This document shows, piece after piece, positions 7,345 to 17,345 of a stretch of 48,824 nucleotides of DNA. Numbering within the stretch: position 1 is the first letter of the stretch; every line of letters begins with the position of its first letter. A program made the position numbers and the translations under genes. The notes under the pieces were generated by a model. That model worked only from the letters and a program-made list of their open reading frames with translations. It was not told the origin of the DNA and did not search any database. The DNA lies in contig JAVJUS010000136.1 in NCBI GenBank assembly GCA_040220455.1, positions 1-48,824 on the forward strand, written 5' to 3'. The DNA is from JAVJUS01 sp040220455. GTDB lineage: Bacteria; Pseudomonadota; Alphaproteobacteria; DSM-16000; Inquilinaceae.

Positions 7345-7898
7345 CGCTCCGGCGCCTCCGGGGCGAGCGACCGGTCGGGGCCGGCCGGCTGCAATCCGCA
7401 GGCGGCGAGGACGAAGTCGGCGATGGCCTCGATATCGTCGAGGTCGAACACCGGAAGATCCGTCGGCGCGTGCCCCGGCGCCGGCTCGGGTCGGTCGCCG
7501 GCGATGGCGACGATCCACGGGTCCTCCGGATGCAGCGGCGGCTTGCCGGTCGCCGCGCGCCAGACCTCCAGCTTGGGGTGCGGGTGGAACTTGAAGCCCT
7601 CGACCAGCAGCAGGTCGACCGGCGCCATGCGCGCCACCAAGGCGTCGAGATCGGGTTCCGGCTCGTCGCGCAGCTCCCGGATCAGGGCCCAGCGATGGCG
7701 CGAGGCGACCATCACCTCCGCCGCGCCGGCGACCCGGTGGGTGTGGCTGTCCTTGCCCGGAGTGTCGATGTCGAAGGCGTGATGGGCGTGCTTGAGGGTG
7801 GAGACGGTGACGCCGCACGCCGTCAGCGCCGGGATCAGGCGGGCGAGCAGGGTCGTCTTGCCGCTGCCGCTCCACCCGGCGAGGCCGAAGCGCTTCAT
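7341..7898 (-). CDS. mobB: Molybdopterin-guanine dinucleotide biosynthesis protein MobB
   Basis: 185 residues starting MKRFGLAGWSGSGKTTL, whose P-loop GWSGSGKTT identifies a small GTP-binding protein of the MobB family. Later marks are STLKHAHHAFDID, DTPGKDSHTHRVAGA and LLLVEGFKF, all typical. MobB supports MobA in forming the guanine dinucleotide cofactor and may couple GTP to the MoeA step. A GTG at 7946, overlapping the preceding gene's stop as GTGA, would add 16 Ala/Gly/Pro-rich residues; the ATG at 7898 was chosen because it matches the conserved N-terminus. MobA is not in the window. Confidence 0.9.
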   Translation of the reverse strand: MKRFGLAGWSGSGKTTLLARLIPALTACGVTVSTLKHAHHAFDIDTPGKDSHTHRVAGAAEVMVASRHRWALIRELRDEPEPDLDALVARMAPVDLLLVEGFKFHPHPKLEVWRAATGKPPLHPEDPWIVAIAGDRPEPAPGHAPTDLPVFDLDDIEAIADFVLAACGLQPAGPDRSLAPEAPER

Positions 7899-7942
7899 CG
7901 CCGGCGCCCCGGCCGGCGATCCGGGGCCGGGCGGCGCGGCGG

Positions 7943-8503
7943 TCACGAGGCCTCCGGGCGTCGGCTCAGCCGGGTGCCGCGGCGCTTGCCGCGCTTCTCC
8001 CGCTTCTCCCGCCGCCGCTGGAGCTGGGCGCCGAGCGCCCGGCCGAAATAGTAGCCGAGGCCCGAGCCGGCGGCGATGAACGGCACGCTGCCCAGCAGGA
8101 TGATGCCCAGCGGCTCGGCCAGCGTCTCCCACGACCGGGTGAACAGGGCGATGAAGTCGAGCTCCGCGATCGCGTCGACGATGCGGCGGACGCCGAAGCC
8201 GCTGATCTCGCAATCGGTCATGCGGCAGCCGACGACGAAATAGAGCCCGTAGATCGGCGAGACCGTCAGCGGGTTCGTCACCCCGGTCAGCAGCAGGGCG
8301 ATCGGGTAGTTGAACGGGAAGCCGAGCCACCGGTCGACCAGGATCCAGGTCGCCGTCAGCCCGATGATCTGGAAGCCCACCGTGGGCGACAGGCCCCACA
8401 TCAGGCCGAACAGCATGGTCCGCGCGACGGCGTCGGGGGTCAGCCGCATGCGGTTGATCGGGCTCAGCACCCGGCGGAAGTAGTGACGTCGGATCAGGCT
8501 CAC
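7943..8503 (-). CDS. DUF2062 domain membrane protein
   Basis: 186 residues from a GTG. The sequence opens with SLIRRHYFRRVLSP and carries the DUF2062 pattern ARTMLFGLMWGLSPTVGFQ, then FNYPIALLLTGVTNPLTV. At least three hydrophobic stretches (about residues 35-55, 65-85 and 128-150) predict an inner-membrane protein, and the C-terminus is a very basic tail (QRRREKREKRGKRR). The molecular role of the family is unknown. It sits between pgsA and mobB on the same strand, 45 bp from mobB's ATG (or overlapping its alternative GTG), so it may be cotranscribed with the cofactor genes without being part of that pathway. Confidence 0.85.
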   Translation of the reverse strand: MSLIRRHYFRRVLSPINRMRLTPDAVARTMLFGLMWGLSPTVGFQIIGLTATWILVDRWLGFPFNYPIALLLTGVTNPLTVSPIYGLYFVVGCRMTDCEISGFGVRRIVDAIAELDFIALFTRSWETLAEPLGIILLGSVPFIAAGSGLGYYFGRALGAQLQRRREKREKRGKRRGTRLSRRPEAS

Positions 8504-8652
8504 GTCGGGCCGTCATGTCCTCGGCGTCGCGGGCGTCGCGTCCCGCCCGGGGAGGGGACCCCGGACCGGGCCAGCATGCCGGTTTACCCCGGCGGCGTGA
8601 AGATTCGGTATCGCCCGGAGGCGTGGCATCCGCCGTCGGGCCCGCCCGGCCG

Positions 8653-9222
8653 TCATCCCCGGCTCGCCTCGATCGCCTGGCGCACGCCGTCGACCACATA
8701 GGCCCAGCCGGTCACCACGGTCAGCACGGCGGCGAGCCACAGCCCGGCCGTGCCGAGCGGGCCGGCGATCGCGCCGACCGGGCCGCCGTCGGCCAGGATC
8801 AGCGCGCCCAGCGCGACCATCTGGACGGCTGTCTTCCACTTGGCCAGCGGCGAGACCGGCAGCCCCGCGGCGCCCTGGCCGGCCAGGAATTCCCGCAGGC
8901 CGGAGACCAGGAACTCCCGCAGCAGGATGGCCAGCGCCGGCAGGATATGCACGCCCTCGACCCGGCCGAAGGCGACGACCAGCAGGACGACCGCGCCGAC
9001 CAGCATCTTGTCCGCGATCGGGTCCATCATGCGGCCGATCGGGGAGATCTGGCCGCGCGCCCGGGCGATCTTGCCGTCGGCCCAGTCGGTCACGGCGGCG
9101 GCGGTGTAGACCGCGAGCGCGGCCCAGGCCCCCCAGGGCGCGGTGACGAAGAACAGCGCGATCAGCACCGGAATCGCCAGGATCCGGCCGAAGGTCAGGA
9201 TGTTCGGCAGGGTCAAGACCAT
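8653..9222 (-). CDS. pgsA: CDP-diacylglycerol-glycerol-3-phosphate 3-phosphatidyltransferase
   Basis: 189 residues, full length. It makes phosphatidylglycerol phosphate in the inner membrane from CDP-diacylglycerol and glycerol-3-phosphate. The CDP-alcohol phosphatidyltransferase signature is intact: the series D, DG, AR, G, D, D is seen in DWADGKIARARG followed by IGRMMDPIAD. The start MVLTLPNILTFGRI is typical, and GAGAGG lies 8 bases before the ATG. It lies 99 bp after uvrC on the same strand, a linkage common in proteobacteria. Several hydrophobic helices follow the active site. Confidence 0.94.
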   Translation of the reverse strand: MVLTLPNILTFGRILAIPVLIALFFVTAPWGAWAALAVYTAAAVTDWADGKIARARGQISPIGRMMDPIADKMLVGAVVLLVVAFGRVEGVHILPALAILLREFLVSGLREFLAGQGAAGLPVSPLAKWKTAVQMVALGALILADGGPVGAIAGPLGTAGLWLAAVLTVVTGWAYVVDGVRQAIEASRG

Positions 9223-9321
9223 CGGTGAGGCCTCTCACGCCCGGGCGACGGGCCGGCATCGAACGGCGCATGGCTACCCCGCCGCACCGCGCGCGTCTAC
9301 CCCGCCGACGCGACCCGCCGA

Positions 9322-11286
<1,965 letters not shown>

Positions 11287-11734
11287 GGTTCCGATTGTGC
11301 CCGCCGCCGGATGCCGATCAACCGGCGTCGCGGGCATTTTTCATGCGCGGCCACGGGCTTCGCCGGCAACCCCGCGTGCCTCGAAGGTGATATCCACGAT
11401 TCCTGTGGACAAGTCTGTCGAAAACCTTCCGCCGCGGCGCCGGAAGGCGCAGGAAGCCTTGAGCCGGACGGAACTGCACAAAATCTAGGCATCGTTCTAA
11501 CCATCTGATTCGAATAAGAGAATTCGATGTCAACTCCGTGAAGCATACCCAGGACCGTCGTTTTGCCGCTTGACTCGCGAGGGGGCGTCTGTCACCGGCA
11601 GGCTGTGAACAACTACCGCGGCTCCCGGCGCCGGCTGTCTCGCGAGTCGCGGAAGATCCCCCAAACGACTGACTCGCCGAACACCTTCCGGCGCGCTCCG
11701 TCGATCGTCCGGTCGTCGCGACCGGCCCGGCCCG
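11287..11734. other. Intergenic region upstream of uvrC (about 450 bp)
   Basis: No credible gene or structural RNA was seen. The central part (about 11390-11540) is AT-richer than the surroundings and holds imperfect DnaA-box-like words near 11392 and 11405, two GANTC/GAATTC sites, and a minus-strand TTGACA at 11528-11533 that could be the -35 of uvrC. The remainder is GC-rich with no repeats matching elsewhere in the window. Confidence 0.5.
11505..11533 (-). promoter_or_regulatory. Candidate sigma-70 promoter for uvrC
   Basis: A perfect TTGACA is read on the minus strand at 11533-11528, followed after 17 bases by AATCAG (3 of 6 to the -10 consensus). It is the only consensus -35 in this spacer and points towards uvrC, but the leader would be about 220 bases and the -10 is poor. 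Confidence 0.25.
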
Positions 11735-12538
11735 CTATTCGACGGGAACCACGCCGCGCGCGGGCTGGGCCCATCCCAGGTGCTCGCCGCCGTCGAGCGC
11801 GATCATCTGCCCGGTCATCGCCGGCGCGGCCAGGATGAACCGGATCGCGGCCGCGATCTCCGCCGGGTCGGTCGGCCGTTCCAGCGGGACGGCGCGCCAC
11901 TGGGCCTCGAAATGGGCGTCTGACTGGCGCTCGTTCTTCAGGGTCGGACCCGGCCCGATGCCGTTGACCCGGATGCGCGGCGCCAGCGCCATCGCTAGCG
12001 TCCGGGTCAGCGTCCACAGCCCCGACTTGGCCACCGTGTAGGACAGGAACTGCGGCGTCGGGTTCCAGACCCGCTGGTCGAGGATGTTGACGATGTTGCC
12101 GGCCGCGCCGTCGGGCAGCCGCCGCGCCAGGTCCTGGGCCAGCACCAGCGGCGCGCGCAGATTCGCCTCGATATGCCGGTCCCAGCTCGCCCGGTCCATC
12201 GTCTCGATCGTGTCGTTCTCGAAGGTCGAGGCGTTGTTGACCAGCAGCGTGACCGGGCCGAGCGCCGCCTCCGCCCCGGGAACCAGGGTCTCGACAGCGG
12301 TCTCCCGCGCCAGGTCGGCCTCCAGCGCGACCGCGCGCCCGCCGCGCGCCTCGATGGCATCCACGGTCTCCCGCGCCGCCTCGGCCGAGGCGTAGTAATG
12401 CACCGCGATCGCCCAGCCCGCCTCGGCGAGGTCGAGCGCGATCGCCCGGCCGATTCGCCGGCCGGCGCCGGTGACGAGCGCCGTGCCGGGCGCGCCGGCG
12501 CTGGACGGTGTGGTCGGGATCGGGGCGGTGTCGGTCAT
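11735..12538 (-). CDS. SDR oxidoreductase, pteridine reductase/FolM-like
   Basis: 267 residues, Rossmann-fold short-chain dehydrogenase. The cofactor motif is TGAGRRIG; the Arg pair after TGAG and the HYYASAEAA segment are typical of NADPH-dependent pteridine reductases (FolM, PTR1). NNAST and a catalytic YTVAK (Tyr and Lys of YxxxK) are present, as are the NILDQRVWNPTP loop and the GIGPGPTLKN segment found in dihydromonapterin reductase relatives. It probably reduces a pterin or dihydrofolate, but substrate cannot be proven from sequence. A non-conserved N-terminal tail of ~17 residues precedes the fold. It lies 46 bp downstream of the cation antiporter gene on the same strand. Confidence 0.85.
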   Translation of the reverse strand: MTDTAPIPTTPSSAGAPGTALVTGAGRRIGRAIALDLAEAGWAIAVHYYASAEAARETVDAIEARGGRAVALEADLARETAVETLVPGAEAALGPVTLLVNNASTFENDTIETMDRASWDRHIEANLRAPLVLAQDLARRLPDGAAGNIVNILDQRVWNPTPQFLSYTVAKSGLWTLTRTLAMALAPRIRVNGIGPGPTLKNERQSDAHFEAQWRAVPLERPTDPAEIAAAIRFILAAPAMTGQMIALDGGEHLGWAQPARGVVPVE

Positions 12539-12584
12539 GATAGGCGGAGATGAGGCGGCGGGGCGCGGCGGTCAAGCGGCCGGG

Positions 12585-13562
12585 TCAGCGCGCGGCGAGC
12601 GCGGTCATGTATTCGCCGACACCGAAGAACTGGGCGGCGACGAAGGCTATGTAGATCATGACGAAGATCCCGCCCTCCAGCCGGCCCAGGCGCCATCCGG
12701 ACCGCATCAGCGGCACCAGCAGAATGCTGACGCCGGCCATGACCCAGAGATCGAAGGCCGCGATCTTGTCGGGCAGCGGCAGCGGCACGACGATCGCCGT
12801 GACCCCCAGCACGCCCAGAAGGTTGAACAGGTTGCTGCCCAGCACGTTGCCCAGCGCCACGTCGGCGTGGCGGCGCATGGCGGCCACCACGGTGGTGGCG
12901 AGCTCGGGCACCGAGGTGCCGAAGGCGACCAGGGTCAGGCCGATCACCTCCTCCGAGACGCCCAGCGTGCGCGCGATGCCGACCGCCCCGTGGACCAGCA
13001 GTTCGCCGCCGGCGACCACGGCCACGAGCCCGCCCAGGATGGCGAGCCAGAGCAGGACAGCCGAGCCCTGGATCGGCTCCACCTCCTCGGCCTCGCGCGC
13101 CGCCAGCCCGCCGTCGCGCCGGTCGTGGTGGTAGCACCAGCCCATGTAGGCGACGAGCAGCCCCAGCCCGACGAAGCCGTAGATCCGGCCGTACCCGCCG
13201 GCCAGGCCGACGACGACGAACAGCGCCGTCGCCGCGACCATCGCGGAGCCGTCGCGGAACAGTGTCGTGCGCGCGCAGGCGACCGGCCAGATCACCGCCG
13301 CGACGCCCAGGATCAGCAGGATGTTGGCGATGTTGGAGCCGACGATGTTGCCCACCGTCAGCCCCGTGTTCCCGCCGATGGCGGCGCGCAGGCTGACCAC
13401 CAGCTCGGGCAGCGAAGTGCCCAGCGCGACGACCGTCAACCCGATTACCAGGGTCGAGACGCCGATTCGCCGGGCCAGGCCGACGGCGCCGCGCACCAGA
13501 TAATCCGCCCCGCCCATCAGGAGGAGGAAGCCGCCGGCCACCATGGCGAGATCGACGATCAT
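12585..13562 (-). CDS. CaCA-family calcium/sodium:cation antiporter
   Basis: 325 residues from the ATG at 13562 (MIVDLAMVAGGFLLLMGG), a polytopic inner-membrane protein with the two internal repeats of the Ca2+:cation antiporter superfamily. Each repeat carries the paired alpha motifs: first GTSLPELVVS with GNIVGSNIANILLILG, then GTSVPELATT with GNVLGSNLFNLLGVLG; the acidic Glu residues bind the cation. About ten hydrophobic helices can be counted, and a cytoplasmic charged loop (HHDRRDGGLAAREAEE) separates the halves. The length is that of YrbG-type exchangers. It would export Ca2+ (or a similar ion) in exchange for Na+ or H+. The gene is transcribed towards the SDR and is preceded by a GC-rich spacer without genes. 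Confidence 0.92.
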   Translation of the reverse strand: MIVDLAMVAGGFLLLMGGADYLVRGAVGLARRIGVSTLVIGLTVVALGTSLPELVVSLRAAIGGNTGLTVGNIVGSNIANILLILGVAAVIWPVACARTTLFRDGSAMVAATALFVVVGLAGGYGRIYGFVGLGLLVAYMGWCYHHDRRDGGLAAREAEEVEPIQGSAVLLWLAILGGLVAVVAGGELLVHGAVGIARTLGVSEEVIGLTLVAFGTSVPELATTVVAAMRRHADVALGNVLGSNLFNLLGVLGVTAIVVPLPLPDKIAAFDLWVMAGVSILLVPLMRSGWRLGRLEGGIFVMIYIAFVAAQFFGVGEYMTALAAR

Positions 13563-13850
13563 GCAACTTCCCGCGGGGGCGTCGGTCGGCGGTCCCCGCG
13601 CTGCGCGTCGGTCGGCACCATGGGCGCGGCGCTCTCGTGCAACGGATGGGGCGGGCGGCCGGACCGGCCCGCCCGTGCGGGGCGGTCGCCGGGCCCGGCG
13701 CCGCGACGGTCCTGCGCAATATAGGGACGCGCGGCGACCGTCCAAGGTGCCGATCCGCGCCGGACGCCCCCGGTCGGGCGGAAAAGGGCGATCCGGCCGC
13801 CCGACCGGGACCCGGGCGCGGGATCGGCGGGAGCCGTCGGGGGCGGGCGG
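13563..13850. other. Intergenic spacer with a GC-rich hairpin
   Basis: No gene is supported here. A hairpin with arms GGGCGGGC (13649-13656) and GCCCGCCC (13667-13674) could act as a stop for the two unknown genes transcribed towards it from the right or as leader structure for the antiporter gene. GCAATATAGG at about 13717-13726 is AT-richer and could be part of a promoter. Confidence 0.4.
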
Positions 13851-14474
13851 TCAGTCGACGCGGACGGTGTGCCCCTCGATCCGGCGGACGACCTCGCCCT
13901 CGACGATCGCGCGGAAGACGATGTCGATGCCGACATCAGTCAGGATGCGTTCGTAGCTCTGGAGCGCGTACCGGCCGTCGCCGGCGATCACGAAGTTGAA
14001 GACGCCCAGGCTGTCGCCGTCGATGCGCGCCCAGACCATCGGGTCGCCCTCGATCGGCTCGATCGCCCGTCGCCGCTCGAACAGGCTGCCGCGGGTCTCC
14101 TGGACGTAGACGCCCGGCGCCTCGCCCTCGACGAAGCGGACCTCGTCGACCCGGCGCTCGACGCCGGGGACGTCGCGCCGGCCGTCGACCAGGGTGACGT
14201 TGATCCAGCGCACGGTGAAGCCGCCGCGCGGCTCGTCGGTGATGACGATGTCCATGTCGCGGCGCTCCTCGAGCGCGCCCTCGGCGTCATAGACTTCCGC
14301 CGTGCCGACATAGGTCCCGACGAAGGGCGACACCGGACCGCCGTCCTGGGCCGGCGCGGCGGGCGCCAGGGTCGCGACGGGGGCGGCCAGCGCCACGGCG
14401 AGGCCCGCCGCCCGGACTCTCGGAGCGAGACCGCGCCGGGCCCGGCGGGGTGGCGTGAGGCAGGGCGCTCTCAC
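13851..14474 (-). CDS. Exported protein of unknown function, paralogue of its upstream neighbour
   Basis: 207 residues from a GTG that overlaps the stop of the preceding gene as GTGA. An N-terminal signal peptide is likely (basic start, hydrophobic stretch AAGLAVALAAPVATLAPAAPA to about residue 43). The mature part of ~165 residues looks beta-rich: FVGTYVGTAEVYD, RRDMDIVI, GGFTVRWINV, PGVYVQE, MVWARIDGDSLGVF, YERIL, DIVFRAIVEGEVVRRIEGH. The same series, in the same order and spacing, appears in the protein encoded just upstream, so the two are diverged tandem duplicates. I do not recognise a named family; the alternating strands would fit a lipocalin-like or beta-barrel fold, but that is a guess. 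Confidence 0.8.
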   Translation of the reverse strand: MRAPCLTPPRRARRGLAPRVRAAGLAVALAAPVATLAPAAPAQDGGPVSPFVGTYVGTAEVYDAEGALEERRDMDIVITDEPRGGFTVRWINVTLVDGRRDVPGVERRVDEVRFVEGEAPGVYVQETRGSLFERRRAIEPIEGDPMVWARIDGDSLGVFNFVIAGDGRYALQSYERILTDVGIDIVFRAIVEGEVVRRIEGHTVRVD

Positions 14475-15196
14475 GGCCGGTCGCCTTCGCGCGTCAGGGT
14501 CCCGCGCACGGCGCGGATTTCCTGGCCGTCGCGCAGCCGGCGAAAGACCAGCGCCATCCGGTCGCCGCCCTCCAGCGTGCGATCGTAGTGGGCTATATCG
14601 AAGCCGCCCTCCTCGTTCAGCATCATCTGATAGACGCTGAGCGTGCGCCCGTGCAGCCGCGCCCAGCTCAGGATCTCGCCGTCGAGCGGGCTGCCGCCGG
14701 TCGTCGCGCGGTATAGCCCGGGCCGGTCGACCGGCTCGAAGCTCAGCTCGGCAGAGCGGCGGCGGCGATCGGGCGAATCAGGGTCGCCGGACCGGATCAC
14801 CGTGGTCCAGCGAACGCGGAAGCCCTCGCCGAGCCCGAAGATGTCGACGTCCATGTCCCGGTCGCTCATGGAGAAGAAGAGCTGGTCCTTGTCCTCCGAG
14901 ATGCCGGTGCCGCGCCAGACCCCGAAGAAGGCGTCGAGCGGAACGGTCTCCTCGACTTCGGTCTCGCTTCCCGCCGCGCCGTCGTCGCCCTGGGCCCGCG
15001 CCGGGGCGACGCCGGCATGCCCGCCCGCCAGCGCCACCAGCAGCAGGGCGACGGCCAGCACCGCCAGCCGCGCCGCCGCCGCGCGGATCGCTCGATACGA
15101 GCGCGGCCGGTTGGCGGTCCGGTCGACAGTCTGGTCGACGGGCCGGTCGGGCGCTGCGGGACGGGCGGCCGGGGGGCTCGGGCTCTCGGTGCTCAC
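14471..15196 (-). CDS. Exported protein of unknown function, paralogue of its downstream neighbour
   Basis: 241 residues from a GTG. After a charged Pro-rich N-terminal stretch (~35 residues) comes a hydrophobic segment (LAVLAVALLLVALAGG) ending near APARAQ, consistent with a signal peptide with a long n-region or a membrane anchor; a shorter start inside this stretch is possible. The mature part carries FFGVWRGTGI, DRDMDVDIF, EGFRVRWTTV, PGLYRATTGG, LSWARLHGRTLSVYQ, YDRTLEGG and LVFRRLRDGQEIRAVRGT, matching the downstream protein block by block. Stop and next start overlap by four bases, so the two are translationally coupled and probably act together in the envelope. Function unknown. Confidence 0.8.
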   Translation of the reverse strand: MSTESPSPPAARPAAPDRPVDQTVDRTANRPRSYRAIRAAAARLAVLAVALLLVALAGGHAGVAPARAQGDDGAAGSETEVEETVPLDAFFGVWRGTGISEDKDQLFFSMSDRDMDVDIFGLGEGFRVRWTTVIRSGDPDSPDRRRRSAELSFEPVDRPGLYRATTGGSPLDGEILSWARLHGRTLSVYQMMLNEEGGFDIAHYDRTLEGGDRMALVFRRLRDGQEIRAVRGTLTREGDRP

Positions 15197-15327
15197 GGGC
15201 GGCTCTCCGGGGCTCTCGGCGGCTCACGGCACCGGCCGAGCGCCGTCGCCGTGGATCGGTCCATGCTACATCCGATTACATGGGCGCGGCGCGCCGATTT
15301 CCCATCGCTCGCCGCGAACCGAGGCGC

Positions 15328-16221
15328 TCAAGGCCAGGTCGCGACCGGCGGCAGGGACATCAGGACGGCCTCGATGTTGCCGCCGGTCTTCAGTCCGAAG
15401 GTCGTGCCGCGGTCGTAGACCAGGTTGAACTCCGCGTAGTGGCCGCGCCGAACCAGCTGGTGGGCGCGCTCGGCCTCGGTCCAGGGCTCGTCGCGATGGG
15501 TCCGCACGAGGCGCGGATAGACGTCGAGGAACGCCTCGCCCACGGCGCGGGTGAAGGTGAAGTCCGCCTCCCAGTCGCCGGTGTCCACGTAGTCGTAGAA
15601 GATGCCGCCGACGCCGCGTGGCTCGCCGCGGTGCTTGTTGAAGAAGTACTCGTCGCACCAAGCCTTGAAGCGGGGGTAGTAGTCCGGATCGTGGGCGTCG
15701 CAGGCGGCCTTCAGGGCGGCGTGGAAGGCGGCCGTGTCGTCCGGGTTCTCGACCATCGGGTTGAGGTCGGCGCCGCCGCCGAACCAGCTCTTGGTCGTCG
15801 CGATGTGGCGCGTGTTCATGTGGACCGCCGGCACGCGCGGGCTGTGCATGTGGGCGACCAGGCTGATGCCGGTGGCCCAGAAACCGCCGTCGTCGTCCGT
15901 CCCGGGGATCTGGCCGCGGAAATCCTCCGAGAAGCTGCCCCAGACGGTCGAGATGTTGACGCCGACCTTCTCGAAGACCCGGCCGCGCATGACGCTCATC
16001 GTGCCGCCGCCACCGCCCTCGCGCTGCCACGACTTGCGCTCGAACCGGCCCGCCGGCCGGTCGGCGAGCGGGCCCGCGTGGTCGGCCTCGATCGCCTCGA
16101 ACGCCGCGCAGATGCGGTCGCGCAGCTCGGCGAACCAAGCCTCCGCCCGGGCCCGCTGATCGGCGTCGGACAGCGTCGGGGCAGGGGAGTCTCCCGAAGA
16201 CTTTTCAGTCGAAGTGTTCAT
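15328..16221 (-). CDS. hemF: Oxygen-dependent coproporphyrinogen III oxidase
   Basis: 297 residues from the ATG at 16221. HemF carries out the aerobic oxidative decarboxylation of coproporphyrinogen III to protoporphyrinogen IX in haem synthesis. Clear family blocks: GGGGGTMSVMRGRVFEKVGVN, GISLVAHMHSP, PAVHMNTRHI with its conserved His residues, WFGGGADLNP, FKAWCDEYFFNKHR, GGIFYDY, RRGHYAEFNLVYDRGTTFGL and the end segment EAVLMSLPP. Length is normal. The N-terminal ~25 residues are acidic and not conserved. It is near trmL and petABC, and haem is needed for the cytochrome bc1 subunits encoded there. A pair of 16-base direct repeats lies 58 bp upstream of the start. Confidence 0.96.
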   Translation of the reverse strand: MNTSTEKSSGDSPAPTLSDADQRARAEAWFAELRDRICAAFEAIEADHAGPLADRPAGRFERKSWQREGGGGGTMSVMRGRVFEKVGVNISTVWGSFSEDFRGQIPGTDDDGGFWATGISLVAHMHSPRVPAVHMNTRHIATTKSWFGGGADLNPMVENPDDTAAFHAALKAACDAHDPDYYPRFKAWCDEYFFNKHRGEPRGVGGIFYDYVDTGDWEADFTFTRAVGEAFLDVYPRLVRTHRDEPWTEAERAHQLVRRGHYAEFNLVYDRGTTFGLKTGGNIEAVLMSLPPVATWP

Positions 16222-16278
16222 GGACAATTAACCGTGTTGCGTGTATGGTGCCACACCCGGATGAGCGGCGGTCCGCCC

Positions 16279-16314
16279 CCGGACTCGACAAGCGCATGCC
16301 GGACCCGACAACCG
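16279..16314. repeat. Two direct 16-base repeats upstream of hemF
   Basis: CCGGACTCGACAAGCG (16279-16294) and CCGGACCCGACAACCG (16299-16314) are spaced exactly 20 bases apart, about two helical turns, between the divergent hemF gene and the small membrane-protein gene. Read towards hemF they are TTGTCGAGTCCGG and TTGTCGGGTCCGG. The spacing suits a regulator binding the same DNA face twice, but no known consensus (FNR, Irr, Fur) is recognisable. Confidence 0.3.
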
Positions 16315-16327
16315 ATCGACCGGGACC

Positions 16328-16537
16328 ATGAGGACAGTACGTATCATCGGCGCCGTTCTGTGGGGAGCCGTCGCGGTCATGGCGATCGGCGCGCTCGTGG
16401 CCACGGCGCCGGAGCCGCCGCCCAGCTCCCCGCTCGCCCGCATCTGGACGCCCGGCCCCGGTCCCGCGCCGGTGGCCTCGACCCGGGACGGGTCGGGGGG
16501 CGCGGGCCCGGTCATCCATTGGGGCGGCCGGCAGTAG
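16328..16537 (+). CDS. Small predicted membrane or exported protein
   Basis: 69 residues: RTVRIIGAVLWGAVAVMAIGALVATAP is a single N-terminal hydrophobic helix after two basic residues, followed by a Pro/Gly-rich tail ending VIHWGGRQ. It could be a bitopic membrane protein or a small secreted peptide. The gene is divergent from hemF and its last 26 bases overlap the end of trmL on the other strand. GGGACC just before the ATG is only a weak ribosome-binding site. I do not recognise a family, and chance open frames are common in DNA this GC-rich, but the clean hydrophobic helix right after the ATG supports a real gene. Confidence 0.4.
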   Translation: MRTVRIIGAVLWGAVAVMAIGALVATAPEPPPSSPLARIWTPGPGPAPVASTRDGSGGAGPVIHWGGRQ

Positions 16538-17126
16538 TGCGCGCCGCCTCGGCCTCCGCCTCCGCCTCCGCCTCCGTCGCCGACATGGGCGCCCCGGCCG
16601 CGGCCTCGCCGACCTGCAGCGGAATCTGACGTCTCAGTTCACCCAGGGCGATCGCCGCCGCGGTGGCGACATTGAGCGACCGGGCGCCGGCCCGCAGCGG
16701 AATCACTGCGCGGAGGTCGGCGGCGGCGTGGACCGCGTCGGGCACGCCCGCGCTCTCCCGGCCGACGAGCAGCCGGTCCGCCGGGCGGAAGGCGATGTCG
16801 TGGAGCGGCGTGTCGCCCCGGGTCGTCAGCACGATCAGGCGACCGGGATGCGCGGCCCCGGCATAGGCCCGCCAACTCGGCCAGCGCCGGCGGTCGAGCG
16901 TGGCGAGATAGTCCATCCCGGCGCGCTGCAGGCGGCGGTCGTCGAGCACGAAGCCGCAGGGCTCGACGATGTCGACGCCGATGTCCAGGCAGGCGGCCAG
17001 ACGCATCATCGCGCCCGCGTTCTGCGGGATGTCGGGCTCGAACAGCACCAGGCGCGGGCCCGCGTCGGCGGCGCCGGGGATCTTTCCGGCCGGGCCGGAG
17101 GGCTGAGACGATCCGTCGGTTTGCAT
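16512..17126 (-). CDS. trmL: tRNA (cytidine(34)-2'-O)-methyltransferase TrmL
   Basis: 204 residues from the ATG at 17126. TrmL is a SPOUT-fold, SAM-dependent enzyme that methylates the 2'-O of the wobble nucleotide of tRNA-Leu. Family marks: LVLFEPDIPQNAGAMMRLAACL near the start, GMDYL, LIVLTTRG, LLVGRESAGVPD and the knot region IPLRAGARSLNVATAAAIALGE. The usual protein ends shortly after; here ~45 extra residues follow, including EAEAEAEAEA encoded by a hexanucleotide repeat (about 16548-16577), and this tail overlaps the small gene on the other strand. The N-terminal ~22 residues are also non-conserved. The overall domain is intact. Confidence 0.93.
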   Translation of the reverse strand: MQTDGSSQPSGPAGKIPGAADAGPRLVLFEPDIPQNAGAMMRLAACLDIGVDIVEPCGFVLDDRRLQRAGMDYLATLDRRRWPSWRAYAGAAHPGRLIVLTTRGDTPLHDIAFRPADRLLVGRESAGVPDAVHAAADLRAVIPLRAGARSLNVATAAAIALGELRRQIPLQVGEAAAGAPMSATEAEAEAEAEAARTTAGRPNG

Positions 17127-17345
17127 GACGGCCCCGAGCGATGTATACGCAAGCCCCTGACTGCGGGGCGCGCTCCGTGCCCCGTCGCGCGTCGCGTTGA
17201 CGCAATCGGCTGTTCCCGGTTGCGCGGCGTCGGCGCAAACGTAGATCAGGTGACGGCGCGGGCCAACCGTGCCGCGCCGGGGCCAGGCGATCGCCCCGGG
17301 CGGACGACGGGCTTCGCCGGTCAGGGAATCGACAGGGCGCGAGTC

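Noticed and set aside
11390..11540. AT-richer stretch with DnaA-box-like words, considered as a replication origin
   Set aside because: Only imperfect 9-mers, no cluster, and none of the genes usually found at alphaproteobacterial origins nearby. It is better explained as the uvrC promoter region.
16548..16577. Short repeats considered as a CRISPR-like array
   Set aside because: The unit is six bases with no spacers and lies inside trmL.
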